Positions 35,377 through 43,920 are shown, counted from the first letter of the stretch. The stretch: 46,815 nt of DNA from Mycolicibacterium pyrenivorans (GCF_025821625.1 NZ_JACKSH010000184.1:1-46815); one strand, 5' to 3'. Notes: generated by a model not told the origin, from the sequence alone. Program-made: numbers and translations.

Positions 35377-36024
35377 TCAGTGATCGTCGGTTTCGGCAAG
35401 TTCGCCTTCCCAGGCTTCTTTGCCCTCGTAGAGGGCGAAGGCGGCGATGACGAAGCCGGCTACCGGGTCGAGCCAGGCTGCGCCGGTCAGTTCGTAAAGC
35501 CCGACGCCCAGCAGGGTCGAAATGCTGAGGAGGACACAGATTCTGGTTTCGGCGGCGTCAGCGAGGATGAGGTTGTCGTTGAGTTCTTGTCCGACGCGCT
35601 TCTTCGCCGCAGCCAGCACTGGCATCACGATGATGGAAGCAACGAGCAGCCCGATGGCGATCCAGGAGTGTTCGGGTTCATCGTCACCGGCGAGGCTGCG
35701 GATGCCTTCGATGGTGACGTAGGCGGCCAGCAGGAAGAAGGTGCCGGCGACCAGTTTTAGGGCGAGGCGTTCCTTGCGTTCATCGGCGTGGCCGTGGCGC
35801 AGCCGGGCGGCCAGGCGAAGCCCGACGAGGATGGCAGCGATGGATTCGATGCCGGAGTCGATGCCGAACCCGACGACCGAGACCAGACCGGCGAGCAATC
35901 CGGCGGTGATGGCAACGGCGCCTTCGATGACGTTGTAGCCGACAGTGAACTGAGCCAGGCGCAGGCCACGGCGGGTGAGCCGTCCGGTCTCGGCGGCGGT
36001 CAGTTCCGGTGTGGGCGTGCTCAT
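35377..36024 (-). CDS. Cation diffusion facilitator-type metal transporter
   Basis: The 215-aa membrane protein has about six helices; FGIDSGIESIAAILVGLRLA matches the CDF helix-2 metal-site region (with D..E in place of the D..H/D pairs), and a His-containing cytosolic stretch RHGHADERKE follows. It lacks the long C-terminal domain of larger CDF proteins. The start ATG 36024 overlaps the stop of the ArsR gene (ATGA). It is expected to export a divalent metal such as Cd, Zn or Pb when released from repression by ArsR. Confidence 0.8.
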   Translation of the reverse strand: MSTPTPELTAAETGRLTRRGLRLAQFTVGYNVIEGAVAITAGLLAGLVSVVGFGIDSGIESIAAILVGLRLAARLRHGHADERKERLALKLVAGTFFLLAAYVTIEGIRSLAGDDEPEHSWIAIGLLVASIIVMPVLAAAKKRVGQELNDNLILADAAETRICVLLSISTLLGVGLYELTGAAWLDPVAGFVIAAFALYEGKEAWEGELAETDDH

Positions 36025-36395
36025 GTGGTCGTCCTGGTTCCGTAGGCCGGGCATATCGCGACGGCGTTGTCAGTAGCGGCCAGCAGGGTTTCGGCCGAAG
36101 CGAGCAGATCGAGCAGTTCGGGGCGGGTCAGCGAATAGAACACCTGGCGGCCCTCGGGGCGGCCGGTGACCAGGCCGCAATCCCGCAGGCACGCCACGTG
36201 GGCCGACACGGTGGACTGGGCCAATCCCAGTTCCCCGATCAAGTCGGCCACCCGCGCCTCCCCGTCGGCCAGGCGGCGCACGATCAGCAACCGGGCCGAG
36301 TCGGAGAGGCTGTGAAACAGTGCCACCGCGGCATCTAGATTCGAACTCTCCAAGGTGCTGCCAATGAGGCAGGGGTCCGACTTATTCATCGCCAT
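36021..36395 (-). CDS. ArsR/SmtB metal sensor, CmtR-like
   Basis: From ATG 36395 the protein is 124 aa with the ArsR winged helix (LFHSLSDSARLLIVRRLADG, LGLAQSTVSAHVACLRDCGL). Cys69 and Cys73 in ACLRDC, with Cys115 in AICPAYG, match the Cys ligand set of M. tuberculosis CmtR (Cys57, Cys61, Cys102), a Cd/Pb sensor. It is cotranscribed and translationally coupled with the CDF gene. The leader (CATATGACGATGATAACCG) is AT-richer and likely carries its operator. Confidence 0.88.
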   Translation of the reverse strand: MAMNKSDPCLIGSTLESSNLDAAVALFHSLSDSARLLIVRRLADGEARVADLIGELGLAQSTVSAHVACLRDCGLVTGRPEGRQVFYSLTRPELLDLLASAETLLAATDNAVAICPAYGTRTTT

Positions 36396-36412
36396 ATGAC
36401 GATGATAACCGG

Positions 36413-37396
36413 TCAGCGGCGATACTTCGAGGCCGGATCGGATGCTGTCGTCCGTGCGTTGCCCTCCGACGCTGCGGAGTTGAGGCTGCAGCCGCCGTTC
36501 CGAGTGAATGGGTAGATCATCTGCCGCAGGTAGCTGCTGGGGTAGTCGGGTTGGGCGGCCATGCCGAGCTGGCTGGAGTCGAACCGGCGGGCCGAGTCGT
36601 AGGAGTAGGTGCGCATCAGGTGGTCCCACGCCAGGGTGAATAGCCCGAAGTTGACGTCGCCGATGCCGGCCCACTTGAGGTGGTGGAAGCGGTGGCCCTC
36701 GTTGAGGGCCAGGACGTACTTGGCGGGGCCGATGCGATAGTCGGCGTTGGAGTGCTGCAGCAGCAGCTGGATCGCCACGGCCAGGGCGAGGGCGGACGCC
36801 ACGTTGACGGGGAGCCCGATCAGGATCAGCGGTGCGACGCCGGCGGCCATTTCGACGGTTTGGTGCAGGGGGTGTTTCATAAGGCCGTTGAGGCCGTTGA
36901 GGCCGTTGAGGCCGTAGAAGCGGGTGATGCTGTGGTGCACGGCATGGAAGCGCCACAACAGGCCGATCTTGTGGCTGGCCAGATGTACGACGGTGATGCC
37001 GAAGTCCGCGACGAGGATCGCGGCGAGGACCTGCGTGACGAATGACCAGCTGTGGGGCCACAACTGGGGCGCGGGGACGATCGCGGCGAGCAGCGGGATG
37101 GCGGCGACGCTGGCCAGGATCAGGGTTTCGTTGACCGCGAGGTGGATGCGGTCGCGGCTACTGTCGGCGCGGTCGCGGTTCCACTGGGGGTCATACGGGA
37201 TGATCCGCTCCACCAGGAATGCCGTCGCGATCGCAACGGCCAGAATCACCAGCAGCCAGTACTTCTGGGCGTCAGCGGCGGCCACGGCAATACCCGCGCC
37301 GTTGAGGCCGATCAGCATGAACGGCACATAGCCGTAGCGGGCTACCGCTTGACCCGCCGTGATCGTCGTCGTGGTCGAAGAAGGAGTCGTACTCAT
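36413..37396 (-). CDS. Sterol desaturase/fatty-acid hydroxylase family membrane protein
   Basis: The 327-aa di-iron membrane enzyme has the His clusters HLASHKIGLLWRFHAVHHS and GHRFHHLKW between membrane helices. The substrate, a lipid, is unknown. ATG 37396 (MSTTPSS) is chosen; GTG 37417 is possible. Oddly, after FYG there are repeated GLN units (GLNGLNGLNGL) from a 9-bp tandem repeat just before MKHPLHQ, where one unit is usual. It follows the AraC gene and precedes arsR, all on one strand. Confidence 0.85.
   Translation of the reverse strand: MSTTPSSTTTTITAGQAVARYGYVPFMLIGLNGAGIAVAAADAQKYWLLVILAVAIATAFLVERIIPYDPQWNRDRADSSRDRIHLAVNETLILASVAAIPLLAAIVPAPQLWPHSWSFVTQVLAAILVADFGITVVHLASHKIGLLWRFHAVHHSITRFYGLNGLNGLNGLMKHPLHQTVEMAAGVAPLILIGLPVNVASALALAVAIQLLLQHSNADYRIGPAKYVLALNEGHRFHHLKWAGIGDVNFGLFTLAWDHLMRTYSYDSARRFDSSQLGMAAQPDYPSSYLRQMIYPFTRNGGCSLNSAASEGNARTTASDPASKYRR
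36883..36918. repeat. 9-bp tandem repeat inside the sterol desaturase gene
   Basis: Three copies of GGCCGTTGA and a fourth GGCCGTAGA in tandem encode the GLN repeat. Slippage would add or remove three residues without changing frame. Confidence 0.8.
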
Positions 37397-37447
37397 GGCA
37401 CTTATCGTCGCGGTCACTGCAGTGACGAAGCTTGAACGATTCGGCTA

Positions 37448-38212
37448 TCAACTCGTTGCCAGGTCCCAGGAGACGTGCCGGCTCAGCACCGAGGGCGGCA
37501 GCCCGAACATGTCGCGGGTGGTGCGGGTCAGATGCGCGCTGTCGGCGAACCCCGCCCCGTGCGCAGCGCCGGTCAAATCATCACCGGCCTGCACCCGCAG
37601 GATCGCGATCCGCAACCGCGACCACAGCACGTAGCGGCGTAGCGGGATGCCGACCTGCTCGGTGAACAGATGCGTCAACCGGCTCGCAGACAGGCCCACT
37701 CGGGCCGCGAGATCTGCACCGCTGATGGGGCCTTGCGCCACGAGGCTGGGCAGAAGGCGCAGCGCGTCATCAACGGCAGGGTGGTGGATCGCTTCGTCTG
37801 CGGTCCCGAGGGGCGCCAGGTGTTCGATCAGGTCGTCCACCACGGCGCCCAGCGCGCGTCGACGAGTCAACGTCAGCACGGGAGCAACAGTCCAGCCGGA
37901 ACGGATTGCGCGCAGATGGGCCGACCGCCCCGGCACGGACTCCGGTTCCAGGAACACTACGGTGCCCTCCTGCGCGCCGACCTCAATCCGGTGTGGCGCA
38001 TCGGCGGGCACGACCACCTTTGTGCTGCGATGTCGATTGCCGTGCTCGTCACACACCGTGAACGATGTTGTTGCGGTGATAATTTGGACTGCGTGATGGG
38101 CGTGTACATCAGTGGTACCGATCGACCCGGTGAACGCCAACACCCCTGGGCGCAGCAGCGCCGCCCCGCCCCAGCGCGGTGCGCCGGTGGTATCACCGCC
38201 CGCCCGATTCAT
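37448..38212 (-). CDS. AraC-family regulator with cupin-like sensor domain
   Basis: From ATG 38212 the protein is 254 aa. The N-terminal half resembles a cupin (VHAHHAVQIITATTSFTVCD, VVVPADAPHRIEVG) and the C-terminal half is the two-part AraC helix-turn-helix (GADLAARVGLSASRLTHLFT, GIPLRRYVLWSRLRIA, GAAHGAGFADSAHLTRTTRD). The sterol desaturase gene follows in the same direction and is its likely target. A degenerate CsoR-like half-site lies just upstream at 38234-38250. Confidence 0.88.
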   Translation of the reverse strand: MNRAGGDTTGAPRWGGAALLRPGVLAFTGSIGTTDVHAHHAVQIITATTSFTVCDEHGNRHRSTKVVVPADAPHRIEVGAQEGTVVFLEPESVPGRSAHLRAIRSGWTVAPVLTLTRRRALGAVVDDLIEHLAPLGTADEAIHHPAVDDALRLLPSLVAQGPISGADLAARVGLSASRLTHLFTEQVGIPLRRYVLWSRLRIAILRVQAGDDLTGAAHGAGFADSAHLTRTTRDMFGLPPSVLSRHVSWDLATS

Positions 38213-38233
38213 TGCCACCAAACGATGCTAACG

Positions 38234-38250
38234 ATCGTCCGTAGGGGTAT
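38234..38250. promoter_or_regulatory. Degenerate CsoR-like half-site
   Basis: ATCGTCCGTAGGGGTAT keeps the right half GTAGGGGTAT of the copZ-side palindrome at 39660 but not the left. Weak. Confidence 0.25.
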
Positions 38251-38460
38251 TTGCCGGGCTACCAGCAATGACTGGGCGTTGGGTCGGACGAGGGCGGGCA
38301 TGGTTTGCCAGCGGCGGCGATGGGCCCGTGCCATGGATTGATGCCAGTTCCCGTCCCGCACTGTCTTCAGCGCACTCGCCCCGTCGGTCGTGCTCGATGA
38401 GCGAGGCGCTGAAAGCACTCGTTGGCGAGTGACAACGGATTAGGCCAACGTTGTGCGTAG

Positions 38461-38499
38461 ATACCCCCGCGGGGTACCTTGCGGTGGTACCCCGCGGTA
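38461..38499 (+). promoter_or_regulatory. Double CsoR/RicR-type palindrome before the 48-aa Cys peptide
   Basis: TACCCC-CGC-GGGGTA (38462-38476) and TACCCCGCGGTA (38488-38499) are two palindromes of the G/C-run type bound by CsoR-family copper sensors. They lie 29 bp before GTG 38528. Confidence 0.65.
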
Positions 38500-38527
38500 T
38501 CGCATCGATTGGGAAGGCTTAACGCTC

Positions 38528-38674
38528 GTGACGGCACCAGAGAAATTCCGCCAGCTCGTGGAGAGCTCGACCACGCGGGCGATCGTCAAGTGCATCGCCC
38601 TGTGCGCGATGGCCCAAATCACCGGCGGGCGCCGACCTATCAAGGCCGGCAAGGAAAAATCCTGCTGCGGCTGA
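38528..38674 (+). CDS. 48-aa Cys-containing peptide, candidate copper-binding protein
   Basis: From GTG 38528 the product is MTAPEKFRQLVESSTTRAIV followed by KCIALCAMAQITGG and RRPIKAGKEKSCCG. It is short, basic, with a C-x3-C pair and a terminal CC, and lies directly behind two CsoR-type palindromes. That recalls copper-induced mini-proteins such as mycobacterial MymT, though it is not visibly homologous to it. The longer frame from 38453 would run through the operator. The function is inferred only from Cys content and context. Confidence 0.55.
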   Translation: MTAPEKFRQLVESSTTRAIVKCIALCAMAQITGGRRPIKAGKEKSCCG

Positions 38675-38724
38675 TGGCCGCGGACCTCTGGCTCTACCCC
38701 GGTGATCTCGGAGGAGCTGCGCCA

Positions 38725-39549
38725 CTAGTGCAGGTCGTCCTGCGCATCGCGGTCCGACACGGTGGCGAGGAATTCTCCGATCACTAAGGCGAAGGCGCGC
38801 GCCATGTCGTCGGCGTTGACCAGCAGGTTGGACATGGTGGCCTCGGCGAGTGTGCCGCGCGGAAGGACGTCGGCAAGGGTGCGCGCGAGGTGCGTAGGGT
38901 GACGTGTGTCATCGCCGGCGATGATGAGCGTCGGGGTGTCGATACGCCGGAGTTGCTCGACTGTCGCGAAGGCGCGGTCATGACCGATTGCCGCCGCGGC
39001 AGCGGCGCTGGGGGTGTCAGCGCGCGGAATGGCCTCGGTGACGAGGTTGGCGATGAGCGGCGCAAGGTGAGGAATGAACAGCTCCCAGGCGGCCTGTAAG
39101 CCGCGGGAGCGGGCGCGCTCGGCGAAGCGGTCCATCAGTTCTGCGTCTGCGGCCTTGTCGGCGTCGTCTTCGATAGCTTCAGCGCTGATGATGACAGCTG
39201 ACCGGGCGATCTGGGGATGTTGGAGGCATGTCCGCAAGGCGATCGTGCCGCCCAGGCCCGCGCCGACAAGGTGGGTGGACGTGGCGTCGAGCGCGTGGAT
39301 GATCGCGAGGGTGTCGGTGACGTACTGATCCCAGCGGTGCAGCGTCGGGTCGGGGCATCGCGATGCTCCGTATCCTCGAATATCCGGCAGCGCAACGCGA
39401 TACCGGCCGGCAAGTCGGTCGGCAAGCGGCCGCATGCTGTGGTGATCGGGCCCGCCGCCGTGCAGCATGATGATCAGCTCGCCGCGGCCGACGACCTCGC
39501 CCATGAGCGGCCAGCCGTCATCCCCGACGTGCAACGTTTGCATCACCAT
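38725..39549 (-). CDS. Alpha/beta hydrolase fold protein lacking the nucleophile
   Basis: From ATG 39549 (GAAGGGA upstream) the protein is 274 aa. The fold is clear: GELIIMLHGGGPDHHSMRPL, YRVALPDIRGYGAS, THLVGAGLGGTIALRTC, DTPTLIIAGDDTRHP. The nucleophile elbow normally reads GHSLGG; here it is GAGLGG with Gly98 in the Ser position. The C-terminal stretch SNLLVNADDM lacks the usual base His. It is probably a non-hydrolytic member. It is divergent from copZ, sharing the CsoR palindromes at 39629-39676. Confidence 0.8.
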   Translation of the reverse strand: MVMQTLHVGDDGWPLMGEVVGRGELIIMLHGGGPDHHSMRPLADRLAGRYRVALPDIRGYGASRCPDPTLHRWDQYVTDTLAIIHALDATSTHLVGAGLGGTIALRTCLQHPQIARSAVIISAEAIEDDADKAADAELMDRFAERARSRGLQAAWELFIPHLAPLIANLVTEAIPRADTPSAAAAAAIGHDRAFATVEQLRRIDTPTLIIAGDDTRHPTHLARTLADVLPRGTLAEATMSNLLVNADDMARAFALVIGEFLATVSDRDAQDDLH

Positions 39550-39628
39550 CTGTCTATCCCTTCGTCGGGGAGACCCCGACCAGCGTCGTCGCGGCATCAG
39601 CAAGAGTCCGAAAACCCACTCTTGCAAC

Positions 39629-39645
39629 ATACCCTCTGGGGGTAT
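39629..39645. promoter_or_regulatory. CsoR-type operator 1 of the copper efflux operon
   Basis: ATACCC-TCTGG-GGGTAT, perfect 6-bp arms, in the divergent region between the hydrolase (39549) and copZ (39705). Confidence 0.8.
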
Positions 39646-39659
39646 ACATTGGCGTACGC

Positions 39660-39676
39660 ATACCCGGTAGGGGTAT
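39660..39676. promoter_or_regulatory. CsoR-type operator 2 of the copper efflux operon
   Basis: ATACCC-GGTAG-GGGTAT, the same 17-bp architecture, 31 bp (about three helical turns) after operator 1 and 29 bp before ATG 39705. Confidence 0.8.
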
Positions 39677-39704
39677 TGCCCAAGGTGAAGATGGGAGCTC
39701 GGTC

Positions 39705-39917
39705 ATGAGCACGATCACGTACGCCGTCACGGGAATGACCTGCGGGCACTGCGAGCTGTCGGTGCGGGAAGAAGTCAGCGGGGTCGCCGGTGTTGAAGAC
39801 GTCGAGGTCAGCGCCACGACCGGCACTTTGATCGTGACCTCCAGCGGTCTCGTCGATGACGCCCAGATCCTGCATGCGGTCGACGAGGCCGGCTATTCGG
39901 CGGTGCGGGTCGCATGA
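39705..39917 (+). CDS. copZ: Copper chaperone with one HMA domain, CopZ-like
   Basis: The 70-aa cytosolic protein is a single heavy-metal-associated domain: TYAVTGMTCGHCELSVREEV with the CxxC copper site at Cys13 and Cys16, and the C-terminal VDEAGYSA. It is expected to carry Cu(I) to the ATPase encoded at 40920. It starts the operon behind two CsoR-type operators and overlaps the next gene (ATGA at 39914-39917). Confidence 0.93.
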   Translation: MSTITYAVTGMTCGHCELSVREEVSGVAGVEDVEVSATTGTLIVTSSGLVDDAQILHAVDEAGYSAVRVA

Positions 39918-40885
39918 ACGCCGCGGGACGGTTGGCCGCGTTCGGTGCGGGACTGGCGGTGGCGTTCACGGCTGCGTACGTCACCGCCGCGGCGGTCGTC
40001 CCTGACGCCGCGGTGACCCCTTCTCAGCACGTTGGCGCTGAGCCGGCCGCTGGCCACACCATGCCGACCGAGCAGGCGGTGCCGGTATCACCGCTGTCCG
40101 CTGATCCGCCGGGGTTGTCGCTCGCCCAAGACGGATACGCGCTCAGCGCGGTACGGGCACCCGTCGCCCCCAACGATCGGGCCACGTTGAGCTTCACCAT
40201 TGCTGGTCCCAGCGGCACGCCGCTGCTGGACTACGCGACGGTGCACGACAAGCAGCTGCATCTCATCGTCGTCCGCTCCGATGGTCAGCATTTCGCGCAC
40301 GTCCACCCGGTCCTGGATCAAGCAACCGGCATATGGTCGATGCCCTGGATGTGGAAGGCCGCCGGGACCTACCGGGTGTTCGCGGATTTCCAGCCCGCCC
40401 AGGCCGGCAGCGCCAAACTCACACTCACCCGCACGGTCGACGTGGCCGGCGAGGTGGCCCCGTCGCCCCCACTGACCACACGCACCTCGGATGAGATTGC
40501 CGGGTACACCGTGGAACTCGACGGTGCGCTCACCGCGGGCGTCTCGAAGCAGGTCACAGCGACGGTCACCCGTGACGGCGAGCCGGTGACAACACTGCAG
40601 CCCTACCTCGGGGCATACGGGCACCTCGTCGCGCTGCGTGAAGGTGACCTGGCGTATCTGCACGTGCACCCCGAGGGCGCTGAGCCGGTAGGAGGCCGCA
40701 CCGGCGGCCCGGCGGTGTCGTTCGCGGCCACCGCACCCACCGCCGGCCGGTACCTGCTCTACCTCGACTTCAAAGTCGACGACACCGTGCACACCGCCAG
40801 CTTCGTCCTCGACGCTGCACCCGGCGGCGGCAATCAGCCTGCGCCGGAATCTCCGCGCGACGCCGGCCATGCCGGCGGGCACTGA
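39914..40885 (+). CDS. Exported His-rich heavy-metal-associated protein
   Basis: The 323-aa protein has a signal/anchor helix (RLAAFGAGLAVAFTAAYVTA) and two beta-sandwich-like halves, each with HLIVVRSDGQHFAHVHP or HLVALREGDLAYLHVHPEG (H...D...H.HP pattern), ending in HAGGH. The paired H.HP motifs suggest two metal sites outside the membrane. It is coupled to copZ and precedes the ATPase by 34 bp, so it belongs to the copper efflux operon. The family is seen in actinobacterial copper loci but I cannot name it with certainty. Confidence 0.8.
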   Translation: MNAAGRLAAFGAGLAVAFTAAYVTAAAVVPDAAVTPSQHVGAEPAAGHTMPTEQAVPVSPLSADPPGLSLAQDGYALSAVRAPVAPNDRATLSFTIAGPSGTPLLDYATVHDKQLHLIVVRSDGQHFAHVHPVLDQATGIWSMPWMWKAAGTYRVFADFQPAQAGSAKLTLTRTVDVAGEVAPSPPLTTRTSDEIAGYTVELDGALTAGVSKQVTATVTRDGEPVTTLQPYLGAYGHLVALREGDLAYLHVHPEGAEPVGGRTGGPAVSFAATAPTAGRYLLYLDFKVDDTVHTASFVLDAAPGGGNQPAPESPRDAGHAGGH

Positions 40886-40919
40886 ACGACTTCGGCCCGA
40901 CTCAGAAAACTGAAAGGCA

Positions 40920-43220
40920 ATGGCACTCATGACGACATCGACATCAACACCGGTGTCCGGTGCGAACGTTGAACTGCGCATCGGAGGGATGACGTGTGCC
41001 TCCTGCGCCAACCGCATCGAGCGCAAGCTCAACAAGCTCGACGGCGTGGCCGCGACGGTCAACTACGCGACGGAGAAGGCCACCGTCACGGTGCCTGACG
41101 GATACGATCCGGCGCTGCTGATCGCCGAGGTGGAAAAGACGGGCTACACCGCCGCGCTTCCGACACCCCGCGCACCGGCGCCTTCGGACGCATCCGGCGA
41201 GATCCCGAACGCCGACGGTATCGACGACCCCGAACTGGCGTCGCTGCGGCACCGCCTGAGGGCCTCGACTGTCCTGACGGTGCCGGTCATCGCGATGGCG
41301 ATGATCCCGGCGCTGCAGTTCACCTACTGGCAGTGGGCGTCGCTCACGCTGGCCGCCCCTGTCATCGTGTGGGCGGCGTGGCCGTTCCACCGGGCCGCCT
41401 GGGCCAACCTGCGACACGGCACCGCGACGATGGACACCCTCATTTCCCTGGGCACCGTCTCGGCGTTCTTGTGGTCGCTGTACGCGCTGTTCTTCGGGAC
41501 TGCTGGCACCCCCGGAATGAAGCACCCGTTCGAACTGACACTGGCGCCGTCGCACGGCGCCGCGAACATTTACCTCGAAGTCGCCGCTGGGGTAACGACA
41601 TTCATTCTTGCTGGCCGGTACTTCGAGAAACGGTCGAAGCGGCAGGCCGGGGCGGCGCTGCGCGCCCTACTCGATCTGGGCGCCAAAGACGTATCCGTGC
41701 TGCGCGACGGTGTGGAAACCAAGATCGCCATCGAAGAACTGATGGTCGGCGACGAGTTCGTCGTGCGCCCGGGGGAGAAGATCGCCACCGACGGAGTGGT
41801 GGCATCGGGTAGCTCGGCGGTCGATGCGTCGATGCTGACCGGCGAATCGGTACCCGTGGAAGTGGCTGCCGGTGACACTGTGGTCGGCGCCACCGTCAAC
41901 GCCGGCGGCCGGCTGGTGGTGCGGGCCAGTCGTGTCGGCTCGGACACCCAGCTGGCGCAGATGGCTGAGCTGGTCGAACGGGCCCAGACCGGCAAGGCCG
42001 AGGTTCAACGCCTGGCCGATCGGATCTCCGGTGTCTTCGTGCCCATCGTCATCGCGATCGCGGTGATCACCCTCGGTGCCTGGTTGGGCGCGGGGTTCTC
42101 GGTCACCGCCGCGTTTACCGCAGCGGTCGCGGTCCTCGTCATCGCCTGCCCCTGCGCCCTCGGGTTGGCCACGCCCACGGCACTGCTGGTGGGCACCGGT
42201 CGCGGCGCGCAGATGGGCGTGTTGATCAAGGGCCCCGAGGTGCTGGAATCGACCCGCAAGGTCGACACCGTGGTGCTAGACAAGACCGGCACTGTCACCA
42301 CCGGCAAGATGTCCCTGATTGACGTCATCGCGGCGCCGGGAACCGAACGTGCGGAGCTGCTTCGGCTGGCCGGCGCCCTGGAGAACGCTTCCGAGCACCC
42401 CATCGCCCAAGCCATCGCCACCGCGGCCACCGAGGAAGTCCAAACCCTGCCCACCCCTGAGGACTTCGCGAATGTCGAAGGCAAGGGTGTGCAGGGCGTC
42501 GTGGACGGCCACGCCGTCGTCGTCGGCCGCGAATCACTGCTCGCCGACTGGTCCCAACACCTGAGCCCAGAGCTGGTGCAGGCGAAAGGAGTGGCTGAAG
42601 CTCAGGGCAAGACGGTGGTCGCGGTCGGGTGGGATGGGCAAGCGCGGGGCGTGCTCGTCATCGCCGATACCGTGAAATCGACCAGTGCTCAAGCAATTTC
42701 GCAGCTGCGCGACCTCGGCCTCACGCCCGTGCTACTCACCGGCGACAACGAAGCCGTCGCCCGACAGATCGCCGCCGAAGTGGGTATCGACGCGGTGATC
42801 GCCGAGGTCATGCCCAAGGACAAAGTCGACGTCATCGCCCGCCTTCAAGCCGAGGGCAAAACGGTCGCCATGGTCGGCGACGGAGTCAACGACGCGCCTG
42901 CCCTCGCCCAAGCAGACCTCGGTCTGGCCATGGGCACCGGCACCGACGTCGCTATCGAGGCCTCCGACATCACCCTGGTGCGCGGTGACCTGCGTAGCGC
43001 CGTCGATGCGATCCGGCTGTCCCGCAGAACACTGTCGACGATCAAGACGAACCTGTTCTGGGCGTTCGCCTACAACGTCGCCGCGATACCCGTCGCGGCG
43101 CTAGGCATGCTCAACCCAATGCTGGCAGGAGCCGCGATGGCATTCTCCAGTGTCTTCGTGGTCGGCAATAGCCTGCGCCTGCGCGGATTCAAGTCCACGT
43201 CCACCGACACCACCAGTTAG
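40920..43220 (+). CDS. copA: Copper-exporting P1B-type ATPase
   Basis: The 766-aa protein has an N-terminal HMA domain (GGMTCASC, Cys26/Cys29), about eight helices, the Cu(I) transport motif CPC (Cys410-Cys412 in VIACPCALGLATPTALLVG), phosphorylation Asp454 in DKTGTVTTGK, the His of SEHPIAQAI, and GDGVNDAPALAQADLG. The last helix has YNVAAIPVAALGMLNPMLAG and MAFSSVFVVGNSLRL, as in CopA/CtpV. It pumps Cu(I) out of the cytosol, supplied by CopZ. It is intact. Confidence 0.95.
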   Translation: MALMTTSTSTPVSGANVELRIGGMTCASCANRIERKLNKLDGVAATVNYATEKATVTVPDGYDPALLIAEVEKTGYTAALPTPRAPAPSDASGEIPNADGIDDPELASLRHRLRASTVLTVPVIAMAMIPALQFTYWQWASLTLAAPVIVWAAWPFHRAAWANLRHGTATMDTLISLGTVSAFLWSLYALFFGTAGTPGMKHPFELTLAPSHGAANIYLEVAAGVTTFILAGRYFEKRSKRQAGAALRALLDLGAKDVSVLRDGVETKIAIEELMVGDEFVVRPGEKIATDGVVASGSSAVDASMLTGESVPVEVAAGDTVVGATVNAGGRLVVRASRVGSDTQLAQMAELVERAQTGKAEVQRLADRISGVFVPIVIAIAVITLGAWLGAGFSVTAAFTAAVAVLVIACPCALGLATPTALLVGTGRGAQMGVLIKGPEVLESTRKVDTVVLDKTGTVTTGKMSLIDVIAAPGTERAELLRLAGALENASEHPIAQAIATAATEEVQTLPTPEDFANVEGKGVQGVVDGHAVVVGRESLLADWSQHLSPELVQAKGVAEAQGKTVVAVGWDGQARGVLVIADTVKSTSAQAISQLRDLGLTPVLLTGDNEAVARQIAAEVGIDAVIAEVMPKDKVDVIARLQAEGKTVAMVGDGVNDAPALAQADLGLAMGTGTDVAIEASDITLVRGDLRSAVDAIRLSRRTLSTIKTNLFWAFAYNVAAIPVAALGMLNPMLAGAAMAFSSVFVVGNSLRLRGFKSTSTDTTS

Positions 43221-43248
43221 ATCACCACGCCACCTTTCAGGAGAACCC

Positions 43249-43527
43249 ATGTCCGACAATCAGAAGTCCGCTTCCAGCTGCTGCTGCAGCAGCGCAGGCG
43301 ACGAGATCGGCACCTCGGCCATCGTCCCCACTTCAAGGAATCTGCTCGAGCTCGGCTCCCAGAACGAGGCCACCTGCCCTGTGATGCCGGGAATGCCGGT
43401 GAACAAGACGAGCGCCGAGGCGGCTGGACTGTTCCGCGACTACCGCGGTCGGCGTTACTGGTTCTGCTGCAAGGGATGCGGACCACGGTTCGACCGCGAC
43501 CCCGACAAATACACCAGCGCAGCGTGA
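43249..43527 (+). CDS. YHS-domain heavy-metal-binding protein with Cys-rich head
   Basis: The 92-aa protein starts MSDNQKSASSCCCSSAGDEI, a CCC cluster, and ends in a YHS-like domain (CPVMPGMPVNKTSAEAAGLF, YWFCCKGCGPRFDRDPDKY). Cys and Met positions (CPVM, FCCKGC) suit Cu(I) binding. AGGAG precedes ATG 43249. It lies between the ATPase and csoR in one direction and is probably a copper buffer or transfer protein. Confidence 0.85.
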   Translation: MSDNQKSASSCCCSSAGDEIGTSAIVPTSRNLLELGSQNEATCPVMPGMPVNKTSAEAAGLFRDYRGRRYWFCCKGCGPRFDRDPDKYTSAA

Positions 43528-43596
43528 CAAACACTGCGCAGCCTGGACCGGATTCCGCGGGGCGAAAACCCTCACACGTAAAACAAGGACCTGCAA

Positions 43597-43920
43597 ATGA
43601 CTCAAGCCGGCGACACTAACCACTGCGAGACATCGGGCCACCACGGTTACATCACTGATAGGGATAAGTACCTGAAACGGTTGAAGCGCATCGAAGGTCA
43701 AGCCCGCGGCATCAGCCGGATGATTGAGGAGGAACGCTATTGCATCGACATCCTCACCCAAGCTGACGCACTCACCAAAGCCCTGCAAAGCGTCTCGCTG
43801 GCACTGCTCGACGACCATATCCGACACTGCGTTCGAGACGCTGCTGCCGCCGGGGGACCAGCCGCCGATGCCAGACTTACCGAAGCGTCCGAAGCCATCG
43901 CCCGGCTGGTGCGCTCCTAG
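43597..43920 (+). CDS. csoR: CsoR-family copper-sensing repressor
   Basis: The 107-aa four-helix repressor contains KRLKRIEGQARGISRMIEEE and the Cu(I) ligand set Cys49 (ERYCIDIL), His74 and Cys78 (DDHIRHCV), as in M. tuberculosis CsoR (Cys36, His61, Cys65). Copper binding releases it from G/C-run palindromes such as those at 39629, 39660 and 38461. An N-terminal HCETSGHHG adds possible ligands. It closes the efflux operon. Confidence 0.95.
   Translation: MTQAGDTNHCETSGHHGYITDRDKYLKRLKRIEGQARGISRMIEEERYCIDILTQADALTKALQSVSLALLDDHIRHCVRDAAAAGGPAADARLTEASEAIARLVRS

Noticed and set aside
36021..37061. 346-aa minus-strand frame containing ArsR at its end
   Set aside because: Only the last 124 residues are ArsR; the upstream part is a shadow of the sterol desaturase in another frame.
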